A stretch of 64,000 nt of DNA from Dermanyssus gallinae (Eukaryota > Arthropoda > Arachnida > Mesostigmata > Dermanyssidae), in assembly GCA_003439945.1 (NCBI GenBank), contig QVRM01000283.1:844001-908000 (forward strand), written 5' to 3'. The translations under genes were made by a program, and so were the position numbers. Of this stretch, positions 34,840-46,500 are shown piece after piece. The notes under the pieces are model-generated. The model was not told the DNA's origin, made no database searches, and saw only the letters and a list, made by a program, of their open reading frames with translations. Every line of letters begins with the position of its first letter. The stretch's first letter is position 1.

Positions 34840-34925
34840 CTGCGTATGCGTGGCATAGGAGACGGCGAGTGCGCTTGTCATGGTTTTCACCTACCGGTGT
34901 GTCGCAGGTTCGATGCCTGTTGTTA
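34840..34925 (+). repeat. tRNA-like head (possible SINE)
   Basis: GCGTGGCATAGGAGACGG resembles a pol III A box, and GCAGGTTCGATGCCTG carries a good B box. No matching body to the SINEs at 5885 and 54110 is seen, so it may be another tRNA-derived family or a decayed tRNA gene copy. Confidence 0.45.
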
Positions 34926-35119
34926 ACCGAATTTTCGCTGAGAGATGCTTATTGAGAATAGATGGTAAAACCATATATTCTGCTGAGAATCAACGGCCGC
35001 GCTGCCATTATGACTGTTGGGGAAATCCTAGATATCTCAACATGTCCGGCCCTTAATACATTACATATATATGCTTCACGGTGAGTTCCAAGCTCGTAGA
35101 AGACGGATGATAGTCTAGA

Positions 35120-35245
35120 ATGAAAAACAACCTCCTTGAAAATGTTTTAATTGTAGTGCTACGTACGTCCGTTCAGCTGGTCCACGAGTGTCGCACAGTA
35201 CTTTTCGGTGATTGCTCTTCCTGAGGTGGAAAGGTAGTCGGCTAA
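35120..35245 (-). pseudogene. Short fragment of the 22.5-kb type element
   Basis: Reads RAITEKYCATLVDQLNGRT then NIFKEVVFHS on the minus strand, similar in layout to the end of the 22908-22540 piece (RITSNGHEELADTF … HFKEVVFRF). It abuts the truncation point of the R1-like ORF2 at 35246. Confidence 0.4.
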
Positions 35246-35557
35246 CTAAATACATGCATTGCCGCTTTCTTTTCCAACTACTTTATATTTCCGACTACTT
35301 TTACTCTCTACGATGCAGCTGGCCCTACCGTCGTCAACCGTCCATACATGTGCCTTGCGCTTGGCAAGGGTAATGTTGGGCTCGCTCAGAAGGCACAAGT
35401 TTGCCCTACGGCGTCTAGCAATCGTTTCAAGCATATTATGGGCACCTTTGCTACGGTTGCAGTTTAGCTGCAAAATGCTGACGTAGTCCTGTTTACTGGC
35501 CATCATTTGTTCGTGGCTTCGACGTCCGGCATTGCGTATCGGGAGAGCTATGGGCAC
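35246..35557 (-). pseudogene. R1-like ORF2, N-terminal endonuclease part (truncated)
   Basis: Overlaps the end of ORF1 by about 65 bases in another frame, as is common in R1-type elements. Reads VSILQLNCNRSKGAHNMLE then NLCLLSEPNITLAK: the N-Asn and SEP-Glu motifs of an APE-type endonuclease. The frame stops after about 103 codons; the rest of the endonuclease and all of the RT are missing, replaced by unrelated sequence. This element could not copy itself. Confidence 0.8.
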
Positions 35558-37610
35558 GCTTTAGGCGTCCACGCTTATCGCGCAGGAGTTGCGTGAAACC
35601 TTCTTCGTCCATGGTGGTTTCCGCGCCAGTGTCCGATACCTCTTCTTGCGTCGCTGCTCCTGCCGGCGTTTCCTGCGCAGGCACCTGCCTAGCCTCTTCT
35701 GCTATCGTCGCCGCTGTAGCCACCTGCTTATGAGGGGAGGAGAGACTGCGCCCCTTTAGGATCCATTCTCTGTAGACGGGACACGCGATAGACCTTGCTC
35801 CGTGTCCCTTCACTTCGCACGTATAGCAAGCCTCTTCATTCTCGCAGTTCTTGGCAATGTGGCCCACCTGTCCGCACTTGTGGCAAACCCAACCATCGAC
35901 TTGCGGGTTCGTGCACTCCCAAGCGCGGTGGCCAACACGCTGACATCGCGGGCAGCACGGGACCGATCGCCACACAACGATGGGGCAGGTGGACCACCCC
36001 ATTACAAGTTGGCCAGCGTCCAGTAGCATCTTAGCTGCACCCGCCGATGCCGTAACCGTCACGGTTAGCTTCCCACCGCTGCACCTGCGCGGCTTGTCTA
36101 TCTCAACCGTACCGTTGTTACCCACGAGCGAAGCGACGGCTTTCGAGATGTTTTCCTCGGTTGTCTCTTGAGGGAGCTGCTTGATTAGCAGCCTCCTCTC
36201 TCCCAGACTAACCTTGTCCACGACGGCCTCCTTGGTAAGGGCGTCTACGAAGGTTCTTGTACCGCCGACAGCCTTCTCCGAAACGACAAGCCTAACGTCT
36301 CCGCTTCCAAGCTTCTGCCATTGTTTTACCTCTATCCCATGCTTCTTGATATCGAGCCTCAGCTGAAGCCCCAGGACATACGCATACGAGGCTGTCCCAG
36401 TCTTTCTCAGGACGATTGAAGTGGTAGTCTTCTCCTCCTTGCCCCACCTCCTCTTCTTCTTTGTGTCACTGCCGTTCTGGCCGTCGACACCAATCACCTT
36501 GCGTCCATTCTTGCTGGTAGTCAGCCCGAGGTGAATTCCGAATTGTCGGGCAAGGCATTCAAGCAGTTTACGGGCAGTATGGTACCAGCCTTCCTGCTCG
36601 CTGGTCAAATAACAGGGAACCGGGCTGTTACCCTGCTCGACCCCACTTGAAATCGTTACCTCATTAGCTTTATGGAGAAGGCTCTTAAGAAGAGCGTTCT
36701 CTTTAGCCAGGTCATGCTCTTTGGGGAGGCGGAGAGCAATTACAGCCCGTGTAGTTACTTCACCTTCATCACCCCTCTCCGTGACATAACGAGCCACGAT
36801 CTCGCCGGCCTTCTGAGCTGTTTCGGACCTGAGGCCACCGAACTGCACCGACATGTTGTCCCACGTCACAGCATCGTCCTTCGAGCCCTCCCGCACTACT
36901 AGTAGTCGAATCGGACTCTCTTTAACAATACTGGACTTGTGCAACTTGGTGTGCGTGTACACCTGTTCAGGCCAGTTGGTCTTCACAAGCGTAGACAAAT
37001 CCTCTTTCGAGTTACAGCCGAAAATCATTTTATTGATTTCGTTGACTGGGTCTTTCGCAACTTCTACTATCGAGACAGGGTCCGTCTCGCAGGCCGCATC
37101 GACCATCTTAGAACGTTTCTTCTCGCAGATGCAGTTACTGAGGAGACCCGGCGTGGTAGAAATCCGTTCAGCTTTATCTTCTAGCATCTCCCTTTCTTTT
37201 TGGTCTTCCTCATCTTTTCTCATGGCGGCCTTCATTTCGGCCAGCAGAGGGAGCATCCTCTCCTTGATAGTCACATGTACATTCTTGGTGCCAATGACCT
37301 CTTTGTACGCGGCCTCAACCACAATCCCGAGCTGTTTCAGCGGTCCATTGTAGTTGACATCAAAAAGGGCGTCTTGAGGTAGCACCGTGCTTGCCTGACT
37401 GTTTTCCTCCTTCTTCTTTCCCCTTTTTGGTTTTGTGGTCACTTTCTCCTCTTTGCCTTTAACTGTGGTTCTCCCTTTATCCGCCGGCTTCCCTTTATCC
37501 GCAGACTCCTTTTCAGTCGCAACAACGGCGTCCCCGTTGACGTCCATAGAGGCCTCTTGCTCCTCCACTTCTCCCGTTCCCTTGTCCGGCAGCGCCCGAA
37601 AGGACGACAT
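35493..37610 (-). CDS. Intact ORF1 (gag-like, zinc-knuckle protein) of an R1-like retrotransposon
   Basis: 705 codons without interruption from the ATG at 37610 (MSSFRALPDK); the open frame extends slightly upstream without another ATG. It should encode the nucleic-acid-binding protein that packages element RNA. Visible: a Lys/Glu-rich N-terminal third, a central region with conserved CETDPVSIVEVAKDPVNEIN, an RRM/gag-like region (RRLLIKQLPQETTEENIS), then three Cys/His knuckles near residues 560-610 (CPRCQRVGHRAWEC, CHKCGQVGHIAKNC, CYTCEVKGHGARSIAC), and an acidic tail. A degraded relative lies at 57660-58290. ORF2 follows in an overlapping frame but is cut off. An intact frame of this length among heavily decayed elements suggests a young insertion or selection; I cannot tell which. 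Confidence 0.85.
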   Translation of the reverse strand: MSSFRALPDKGTGEVEEQEASMDVNGDAVVATEKESADKGKPADKGRTTVKGKEEKVTTKPKRGKKKEENSQASTVLPQDALFDVNYNGPLKQLGIVVEAAYKEVIGTKNVHVTIKERMLPLLAEMKAAMRKDEEDQKEREMLEDKAERISTTPGLLSNCICEKKRSKMVDAACETDPVSIVEVAKDPVNEINKMIFGCNSKEDLSTLVKTNWPEQVYTHTKLHKSSIVKESPIRLLVVREGSKDDAVTWDNMSVQFGGLRSETAQKAGEIVARYVTERGDEGEVTTRAVIALRLPKEHDLAKENALLKSLLHKANEVTISSGVEQGNSPVPCYLTSEQEGWYHTARKLLECLARQFGIHLGLTTSKNGRKVIGVDGQNGSDTKKKRRWGKEEKTTTSIVLRKTGTASYAYVLGLQLRLDIKKHGIEVKQWQKLGSGDVRLVVSEKAVGGTRTFVDALTKEAVVDKVSLGERRLLIKQLPQETTEENISKAVASLVGNNGTVEIDKPRRCSGGKLTVTVTASAGAAKMLLDAGQLVMGWSTCPIVVWRSVPCCPRCQRVGHRAWECTNPQVDGWVCHKCGQVGHIAKNCENEEACYTCEVKGHGARSIACPVYREWILKGRSLSSPHKQVATAATIAEEARQVPAQETPAGAATQEEVSDTGAETTMDEEGFTQLLRDKRGRLKRAHSSPDTQCRTSKPRTNDGQ

Positions 37611-38150
37611 GACACTCCCTACCGTTCCACCGTCCAACCACCACTTATGGCCTAACTACCAAAGTCGATGTAAAACGGCAATCCCTGGCAAAACTCGCAA
37701 AAGAAATCGGTCGGTGACTATGAGAGCAGTATTGCGGGATACCGAAACCAGACGGGATCTAGGTCGCAATGCCCACTTGATGGACCGCCTCACAGGTCCG
37801 CGCTGGATGCGCTCGTCTGCACTGTGCGTCGGACTGCGCGCGAAGATGAGACGGCTTCGTCCTCTTTCGCACACAGCGTTCGGCCAGAGCGAGACACAAC
37901 TCTCCGCTAAGCCTACACCGTTAGGCACGGCGAAGCCAAGATGGCGGCAACCACACGGTACTGCGCTAACCCGTGGCTGACGCACAAGTGTACAAGAACA
38001 CCACAGAAACAAAAACCACGTAGCTCACCCGCTCGCGGAACTCCAAGGGAGAGATCGGACAAATACTTAGCAATATCTCTTTCACAGCTTCCTGGCAATT
38101 GCACCGCACACGCGACCAGAAATCACCCTAGTCTATATTCGTAGTAACAA
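37611..38150 (-). mobile_element. Probable 5' UTR of the R1-like element
   Basis: GC-richer sequence upstream of the ORF1 start, with no coding frame beyond antisense shadows. The composition returns to AT-rich near 38150, which may mark the element's 5' end. The boundary is approximate. Confidence 0.4.
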
Positions 38151-39227
38151 ACCATTTGAGAGTCACAAAATTCACGACACTTCACCAACAGTTCCCCTTT
38201 TGTGCACAAAGTACTCCTAATCACCAAGTCTACCTGTTCCACACAAAGAAACGGATGAAGGAGTCTCCCGTACTAATATCCGACGATATTTTCCGGGACC
38301 GATCTCACATGCGTCCGCACCGTTCGTCTGCTACACGAGACTCACAGTTCATTACCTGGTGGCATCTTTCCGACCTGAAGTCAAGCGGCGGGCTCAGGTT
38401 TCGTCAGCGGTTACGAATCGACACTAAAAAGCTTGTGTATTTTGTCCCAAAACTTCTAAATTAGTCTCCGAAACTGACATGCGTGTCAGTTTTTGCTCCA
38501 CGATTAACTTGTGCGGTAGCCACTTGGCTTTAATTTTATTCTTACATACATATTGATGCAGGATTTGATGCGCAGTAGCTAATTCGCACGGCCTCCGCTG
38601 TTTCGCGGAACGGCATTCGGCAGTCAGCCGTCACAAGTTTGTTTATCACACTACCGTTTTTAATGGCGGAATTTTTAAGGCGATCTACTTAATGATGATA
38701 CTGTTCGCTTGTGCATTGGCCCCGCGAACCGCAATTAGGTTGACTTTGCAACCTTTGAATTCGGTAGAAATTAAGCCTATAAAGAAAACAAATGCTTATT
38801 CACCACACGGTACTCGTATTGCTCCATTATTAGTGGAGGGTCTGACATACGCCTTACGTGGCCTGCACCAAGCACAATTCGAAACCAACCCACATGATAC
38901 TTGCTTTTGTTTTGCCCAAGGACGGCCCTCTCCGGCGTTGTAGTCGGCGTGAGTTGGAATCCTTTGAAATCAGACAAGCGTTTCAACAAACGTGGTAGCC
39001 CTGCATTTTAATAGAATAACGTTCGAGACCTTTGTTCTGATTTATTTTTTCTACTTCTTTCTTCTTAATTCTAAATATCTAAACTATTCAAATTTTCGTT
39101 TTTTGTTTTATTTTGAATATTTTTTCCGTAAGGCAATTGCCTGTGTACGGTTTTTTCATGTCATGGCTAATTTTAATCCACTCCGGCATTTATCTTGTCT
39201 AAATTGGAAACCATGCAAACCAATTTA
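38151..39227. other. No gene recognised upstream of the ionotropic receptor
   Basis: An open frame at 38692-38943 starts MMILFACALAPRTAIRLTLQ but shows no clear signal peptide or splice donor, so I do not join it to the receptor gene. Otherwise AT-rich. The receptor's missing first exon may lie here or further left. Confidence 0.4.
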
Positions 39228-39310
39228 AGAGTGGCCGGTCTGGGTCTCGCACCCAGTCCTCCCGAATGCAAGGCAAAGGCTTTGCCACTAAGCCATCTTG
39301 CTCGGTCATT
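39228..39310 (-). repeat. tRNA-derived sequence (decayed, probably SINE head)
   Basis: Minus strand: D-arm-like GGCTTAGTGGCAAAGCC (stem GGCT/AGCC) and T-arm-like CTGGGTGCGAGACCCAG (5-bp stem). The acceptor ends do not pair and the anticodon arm is poor, so this is not a functional tRNA gene. A pol III-derived SINE head is the simplest reading. Confidence 0.5.
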
Positions 39311-39430
39311 TCCGTTTTAAATAGGTAGATTTTACCTGATCAAGTCTGTTTAAGCCATTTATTGTGAGGAAGGGTGATTTTGGGTATATAGGTAGTATTT
39401 TTCATAAAGAGGATCTAACTTAGAGAAAAC

Positions 39431-39431
39431 A

Positions 39432-39463
<32 letters not shown>
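39431..39463. repeat. (TA)n microsatellite next to a receptor exon
   Basis: Ends 16 bp before the first recognised exon of the ionotropic receptor, so it lies at the intron's 3' splice region. Confidence 0.9.
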
Positions 39464-39479
39464 TTGTTATCTGTTGAAG

Positions 39480-39583
39480 TTTCCTCCGTTTGTGTACCCG
39501 TTTCTGGACGAAAATGGTCGCACGCGCATTAATGGTTATTTCGGATCGCTTCTGGATAATATCACTACCAATTGGAACATCAC
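39480..39583 (+). CDS. Ionotropic receptor exon (start of S1)
   Basis: Begins after a GAAG acceptor. Reads [16 protein letters not shown] … [14 protein letters not shown] and ends in phase 2 at a GTATGT donor; the split codon is completed by the G that starts the next exon. The acceptor is weaker than the others, so the start may be off by a few codons. Confidence 0.75.
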
Positions 39584-42180
39584 GTATGTATATATATTTT
39601 TTTTCTAAGCTTCCAAACCATTATACACCCAAACTTAAAACGTACCTTTGTAAGTCGTTACTGAGGATCCAACGTTACAGAAATATTCGAAGCAACATAT
39701 CAAACAGGTATATCTGACAAGTTGGATAATTGCACACACTGAAACTTCAAGCTTTTAATAATGTAATTCGTTCAAGCGGCGAAAGTATATACACACGCAT
39801 ATTGAGTGCAAGTACGACTAATCAAAGTTGGTTTAACAGGTACCAATAAGAACGAACAGCTGCAAATCCAAACAACCTCAATGACAAATCTATCGTATGC
39901 ATGACCATGTGTGGTGTTCTAGTGCTACAGGGGTATAAAAACTAGTAAATGTTAGTTATATACGATATAACTTTTATATATTCTTAATTCTAGTTTCTCA
40001 TTTGTGTTACAACTCCATATAGCCACATGGCTGATGCGAAGCATATGTATAGGTTACAGTAGGATTTTATACATCATCTCCGTAGTATTTCGTGTTATTG
40101 CAATTATGTATCTATGGATTGTGTACATGTTTACATAGTGCTGGTTTAACCAGACGCAAGTAAGGTGAGAAAGTGCGTTCTAGCAGTGTTTTTGAATTGA
40201 CTAAGCGATATAAGTGTCCTAATGTCACTAGGCAACTTGTTCCACAAGGGAGCACCTAAATTACAGAGTGCGAACCTTGATTGTGGCCAAGAAGACAATA
40301 AGCAATCATGAACTTGTTGCCTCACTTTATTTAACCCCGTTTATTGCTCAATGCGGTACTGCCCGCATTGAGCAGTACCGCTAGATTGGCATAATTCCAG
40401 TGAGTGCAATACATTCGAGTAATGAACATTACCGACTAAACCTGACTTATCCATTCCTTACGCCTGTATGCACGGCTACGACACGCTGTTAGGTACGAGA
40501 TCAGTCAGCCTAGCGACGGCGTCCTTGGTGAGGTTGACCCGGATACCGGCGAATGGCGCGGGATGGCACGGTCTCTCAAAGACGATGAGGCCGATATAAG
40601 TGTCGCACCGCTAATAGCCCAGGACGCTTTCTTCAACGAGCTGCACGAACTGGCGCGAATTTCACCAAGTTTCAGCCGATCCGTGTTCGTTTTCGGATTT
40701 GAACATGAATTTATAACCGTGACGCCTGCATTTACTGCAGCCGTTGATCTGGAGGTAAGTAGGCATTGCCTCAGTGGTGTGTGTAATATTTTCGTTAACG
40801 TTATTATATGTAGTAAAATTGATTTAAGATATTATATTTAGGCGCGACAGTCTATTCTGAAAACGACACTTTCTTGTCAACAATGAGGAGGGAATCAGTT
40901 GAATTACAACATGACTGCGTTAACAAATGTAAAACCACCGTCCTTAGTTAGACAGTACAGAAGAGTTTGCTATGATTTCTTCTTATGTGGAATAAATATC
41001 AATTAATAAGGTCGTATACGCATTATATCAGGCGGAAGGGACATAATACCTATTCATTAATTCAGTTCATTTCAATAAAGTCGTTGGTCTAATTTGCGAT
41101 GCGAATAAAGTTTGCACGTATCTTGTTTACTGCCGCGGCTTTACATCTGAATGGGCAGAGCTGTGAATGAATAATAGGAAACCTTCAACTCGTGAGCGCG
41201 TGCATTTGCGACGAAAAGTCTTGAGGCCTTTTTTTAGACATCGTAATAGGATTTAAATGACACATATTCCCTCCAAAATAGATGAAAGCTAGCTAAGTTG
41301 ATCCGTGTTAATCGTAGTTAAAGCTTATCACTTTAATTGATCTTTTTGCAGATATGGCTCTGTCTGCTGGCTGGCGCTGTTAGCCTACTTCTGCTCGTGA
41401 TGATATACCATGGTATTCTTTATCCCAACACGGCGATTCCCTTTTGGCTTACTTGCATGCGATGGACTTTTACGATGTTCGCTATTCTTCTTCAAGAAGG
41501 TAAGGTCTCGTTTAGTAAAATACGTGCTTAGCTCAGGTTACAGTTTATATGGATTTGCTTTACAAACTGTCTTAAAAGCATTGCTAAATTTACACAACAT
41601 TAGAGTAAACATGTCTCTAGAGTAAATGTAATACTTCAATTATTCAAATTACATAATAATGCTTGCTCTATAAGTTATTTTCTTTTTTAAATTCAATTAG
41701 ATTTCTTATTATTCTCTACAAATAATATCAAAGTCATGCACGATAAATTAGGTAGTTTTGCCGATGCAAGTATGATCCGTTTGGAACGTGGTACGTATTA
41801 TTCGAGTATGCACTGTATGTTCAGCTTAACAAACTTTGGAACCTCAAACGCATTATTTTTCAGCTACGTCAGCGAAGCAACCAAGGATTTGGTACGATCG
41901 CATCATTCGTGGCGTGTGGATGTTTGGATGTATGCTCTTCAGTTATATATTTCTCGGAACACTTCGGGCTAACCTGGTCGTACTGACGCCAACGGAACGC
42001 ATACAGAATCTCGAACAGTTCCTCCAACATCCAGAAATAACGGTTCACTACGGTCTCCATACTCCCGCTGATTGGATCATGAAGGCACGGTATCCTCCAT
42101 AGGCGTATGTTCGTGGTTTGCTCCAATCGCAGAGCAAACTAAAGCTAGATGAAAACAGCCATTACTTTGTGTAGCCATTG

Positions 42181-42242
<62 letters not shown>

Positions 42243-42786
42243 AGAAGGATTGGTTAACCAATTTTTATCTAAATTTCTACGCTTTGCACGGAATGTTTTG
42301 TCCTGGGCAGATTTTTTTTAGGCGTGGGTAGCATTATAATCTTAAAACATCATTCATGTCTAGCCAAAGATTTGCCTAAACTGTTGGTTACCCTAGTGTG
42401 TGTCATTAGTTGCTTACTGTGCATCTGATATACATTCACTAGCAAAGCACGACGTAAGCATAATCATGAAAGTTTAACTTGGACCCTACAGCTCTCAGGT
42501 TTTACACTATTAAATGCGCAGATAATAGATTTAATGTTTATATCTTTACGCTAACAACCTAACTTGATATTAGTTAGGTTTTTAACGTAAATAAAATGCG
42601 GGTTTCCTTCGCTTACGCTGATGCAGCCCGTCTAATTCTGGATTTGACATTATGTCTAAGCATGTAACTAATCGTCTCTTGATGCTTTCAAGCGAACTTG
42701 CTTCTCTGGCATGTTAAAATCGTATTATTATCGGACGTTCTGGCATAAGAGTATAGGATAGTGAATATATATATATATATATTTAC

Positions 42787-42825
<39 letters not shown>

Positions 42826-42826
42826 C

Positions 42827-42872
<46 letters not shown>

Positions 42873-42873
42873 C

Positions 42874-42908
<35 letters not shown>

Positions 42909-43514
42909 ATTGTTACTTGAAGGAATGTTAGCTGCCACTGGCTTGTCATTCGTAAGCACCAGACAGACAAACGCAGTATACTTCGTACACGCTTGAGGAC
43001 AGAGTTGACGGATAAGCTTTGTCACGATAGCCATAAACTATGTATCTGGTATAAGCTTAGCGATTGTTACATGCAAGACCAGACTAAGGACACTAACTAT
43101 GTCCAGGTTTCGAACCTCCGGTCAGACTTGTTTAATTTTATTTATCCAGTTACGAGACAAAGCTTTCGAGTGACGTACTGTTCCGGTTCTAAACGTGAAA
43201 GCTTTAGCGTCAGACGTAACAACATATCGACTTTTTATGACTTTCCTTAGTCCCGCTCTTCGCCTTTCGCAGCTTGTGTGAGGTGTCATTCATATTATGC
43301 AGCATTTTTCGCCGAATATGCCGGTATGATTCCTGTAAACGTAGATTAGGCACAACTATGTAGGAGAAAAAATTGCAGAATAGCCACGTTTGTAGAGTTC
43401 ATCCTTACTCCAAAACAATACGTTTTTTACGCCCTTCCTTAAATTGGGAAAATTCTTTTCTGTTCGAGTTCTACCAAACCTTAAAATAATTACATAGGTT
43501 TATGGAAGGCCCTG

Positions 43515-43545
<31 letters not shown>

Positions 43546-46500
43546 GCGCAGGTAGAGCCGTATACCGATTACCTCATCAATTATAATAAGTTTGATACAA
43601 TATTTTTGTTGGATATTTGTCTGGAGAAATGTTGACAACTCCACAGGCGTACCCAGGCGAAATAGGCGTCAGACTTCGCGAACACTACAACAATAACAAG
43701 AATGCAATAACGCCGTTCTTGAAAGTCTCCAGTTTGCAATCGATGGAGCTACTCGTCAGTTCCAAGGGGTGCATCTTCTTCGAGGAGAACTACATGGTAC
43801 GCGCAATCTCGAAGTGGTGCGTGTCCAGCAACTACTTTTTTCACATCATGCGCGAGCCAGTCACTGTCATGCCATTGTCCATGTACGCCAACAGACGGCT
43901 CCCGAAAAGCTTCCTACATGACCTGGATCGAAGGTTTGTCTTGCAATTAAGGCTTACATTACATTTAAAAAGGCGGACAAAAGCCCCGTTTTCGATGCTC
44001 AGCTTTTAACCTGAGATGAGAGTGTTGGATGCTAGTTGGATTGCCATGTCTAATGCTTGCAGGTATATGCGTCCAAAATAGCATGAGTTCGAGCTCTCCA
44101 ACTAAAGAAGAAGAAGCTTATTTCTAAACGTTTTTTTATATATGCGCAGAATCAACTGGATTGAAGCCATGGGCGTACCGTTCATGACCGACCGCGATTT
44201 ACTGGATGGAAATCTCCAGTGCATAGCGGAAGTCGACAAAAAAACTTCAGAGAATGTTCGTCAGGTTGGTAAAGTTTAGTGCGAAGCAAGCAATAGTCGT
44301 TGCAGAATCTAATATTTCTGACTTTTTTGTCTAAATATATGCTTTTATTACTTTTTTTAGTCGTTATAGCAAGTGAAAAGTCCAATTCGCAGGGCACTCG
44401 TATTTCCTTAATTCCTGCCTGTTCACCGTGGCTGATTATATAGCACTGTATGTTTTACTTTTATAAAGGCACTATTGATTAAACATTGATCTTTTGATAT
44501 TATGATAATATATAATATGATTATTATTTATTACTTTAAGTTATTGGCCCTCCTTGCCCGTATGGCCGCGCACTCCCAAATTACTACATCCACGATATCG
44601 TAAGGACGGACGATGAGCACCGTTCTCGCGGAAAGCCACAAGGCCTTCAGCTCTACCGCATTTTTTTTTTGTGAGGTTGGGGAAAAATGCTTTATGCACA
44701 CCCAGCGCAATTATCACTGTCCGGGCGTGTAGAAGCGCGTAGGTAGTGTGGGATTCCCCGATGGCATGGGGTTACCCACTAAAAAACCCTAGTCCTCACA
44801 TTTACCCCCCCAGGGTTCGGTACTGTTTGCCAGTTCTTCAAGGCCCTGGGGGGGGAGTCGTCCGCTCTACATCTACGACATGGCCTCCGAGGCCTGTAAG
44901 GACGTCTCACAATCTCTTCTAGCGAGTAAAGCGCGTCTTTCCTTCTCTAGGCAGGTTTTTCTCTGATGATCCGGTCGAGGTATGACGCTCCTTCTCTCCA
45001 TGATTGGCCTGACGTCAACATCGATGTTATGATCGTTTTAGTGTCAGCTCCAGCTAGTACATATTTGGAGGTCTGCCTGAGGTTCGAGAGCCTTGGGCAT
45101 CCTGCGACCGTGTGGTCCACGTCGTCAGGTTCCCCAGTTGTGCACAAAGCACAGATGTCTGAGTGAGACTTGCCTATTCTCATCATGTACGTTTGGAATT
45201 GGCCGTGTCCCGTTACAGCCTGTGTGGCGTAGAATGATAACGAGCCTTGGCCTGGGCCGTTGTACCATTCATGTAAGTCACTGACGAGGTGGCGGGTCCA
45301 GCCCGCGCGTGAGGATAGGGCACGCCATTCCTCCGCCCAAGTCTGCATCGTCGCCTCCCTTGCTTCGTTGTAGTCAGTATATCCGTCCTTTCGCTTGGTG
45401 CTCCTCTGTCCTGCCAGGAGATCCCATGGGAGCATTCTGGCTAGTACTAGCGCAGCTGTCGTGCTGACGGTTCTATACACCCTGCTGACACGTATCGCGA
45501 TTGATCTTTGAGCCGACCTAAGGAGCTGCCTGTTGCTGATCGTGCGGAGGGCCATGTCAGCCCACACTGACGCTGCGTATAGTGCCGTGGACTCCGCCGC
45601 CGACGCTATCAATATTCTCTTTCCCAAATCCGCGCCTCCCGACCGAGGCAGGATTTTAGCCATTGCCCTAGCGATTGTATGCACTTTTTTGGATATGGTC
45701 AAGTTGTGGGCGCGGCCCGTAAGGCCGGAATCGAGAGTGACTCCTAGATATTTTGCCGTTTTCGACAGCATCATAGCGTGGCCGTCCAATGTCAAGTGAA
45801 TGCCGCGGGTGCGTTTGCGACCTGACAGGTAGATTGCCTCAGTTTTTTTCTGGGGCCAGCTGAAGGTTGTTTTGTGCCATCCACCGAGAGACACAGCGCA
45901 TGGCGTTGTTTGCTGTGGCCTCGAGTATGGTCTCATGGCGTGCTGTTATAATAAGTGCCAGGTCGTCTGCGTAAGCCAGCGTTTGTGCCCCTGGCGGAAG
46001 GTTTGGCAGACGCAGAACATCGTCATATGCCAAATTCCACAGAGTTGGGCCGAGTATAGACCCCTGTGGGACCCCGGCGGTGATACTAAACGTGCCATGA
46101 TGTGTCAACAGGTGGCGGTCACTCAGATAGGAGGAGATGATGCGAACCATATAAGGAGGTATATTTCGTCGTTCCATGGCCTGTTGGCGCTCTTGAAGGC
46201 GTTTTTGACGTCAAGAAGTATCAGTAAAACAAACTTCCTGGTGTTGCGCGACGCCCTGGTTTCTTGTCTTGCTTTTTCCAGGATTTCCTCGATAGGGTCG
46301 AGTGACCGTCAGGACCCGGTGCTTTGCCAGGGGCGAAGCGCTCGGCTGCCTGAAGGACCTCGTTCTCTGTGACGGGCGGAATGTCTGCTGGGTCTATATT
46401 GGTATAAGTTACTGAAGGGCGAGGAGAATGCGACGGGAAGAGTTTATTGACTTGGCGGAGAGTTTCTTCTTGTGTTAGAGGGGGTGGAAATGTCTTGAGT

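Noticed and set aside
36853..37353. 166-codon plus-strand open frame
   Set aside because: Antisense shadow of the intact ORF1 on the minus strand. The other plus-strand frames in 35.2-37.7 kb are shadows as well.
38692..38943. Possible first exon of the ionotropic receptor
   Set aside because: The start is only weakly hydrophobic, there is no good donor in the right phase and no similarity to IR N-termini that I can see.
39228..39310. Functional tRNA gene on the minus strand
   Set aside because: D and T arms are recognisable but the acceptor stem does not pair and the anticodon arm is poor.
42090..43672. GT-AG alternative for receptor intron 4
   Set aside because: It keeps the frame but uses weak donor and acceptor sites and removes a block that reads smoothly; kept only as an alternative.
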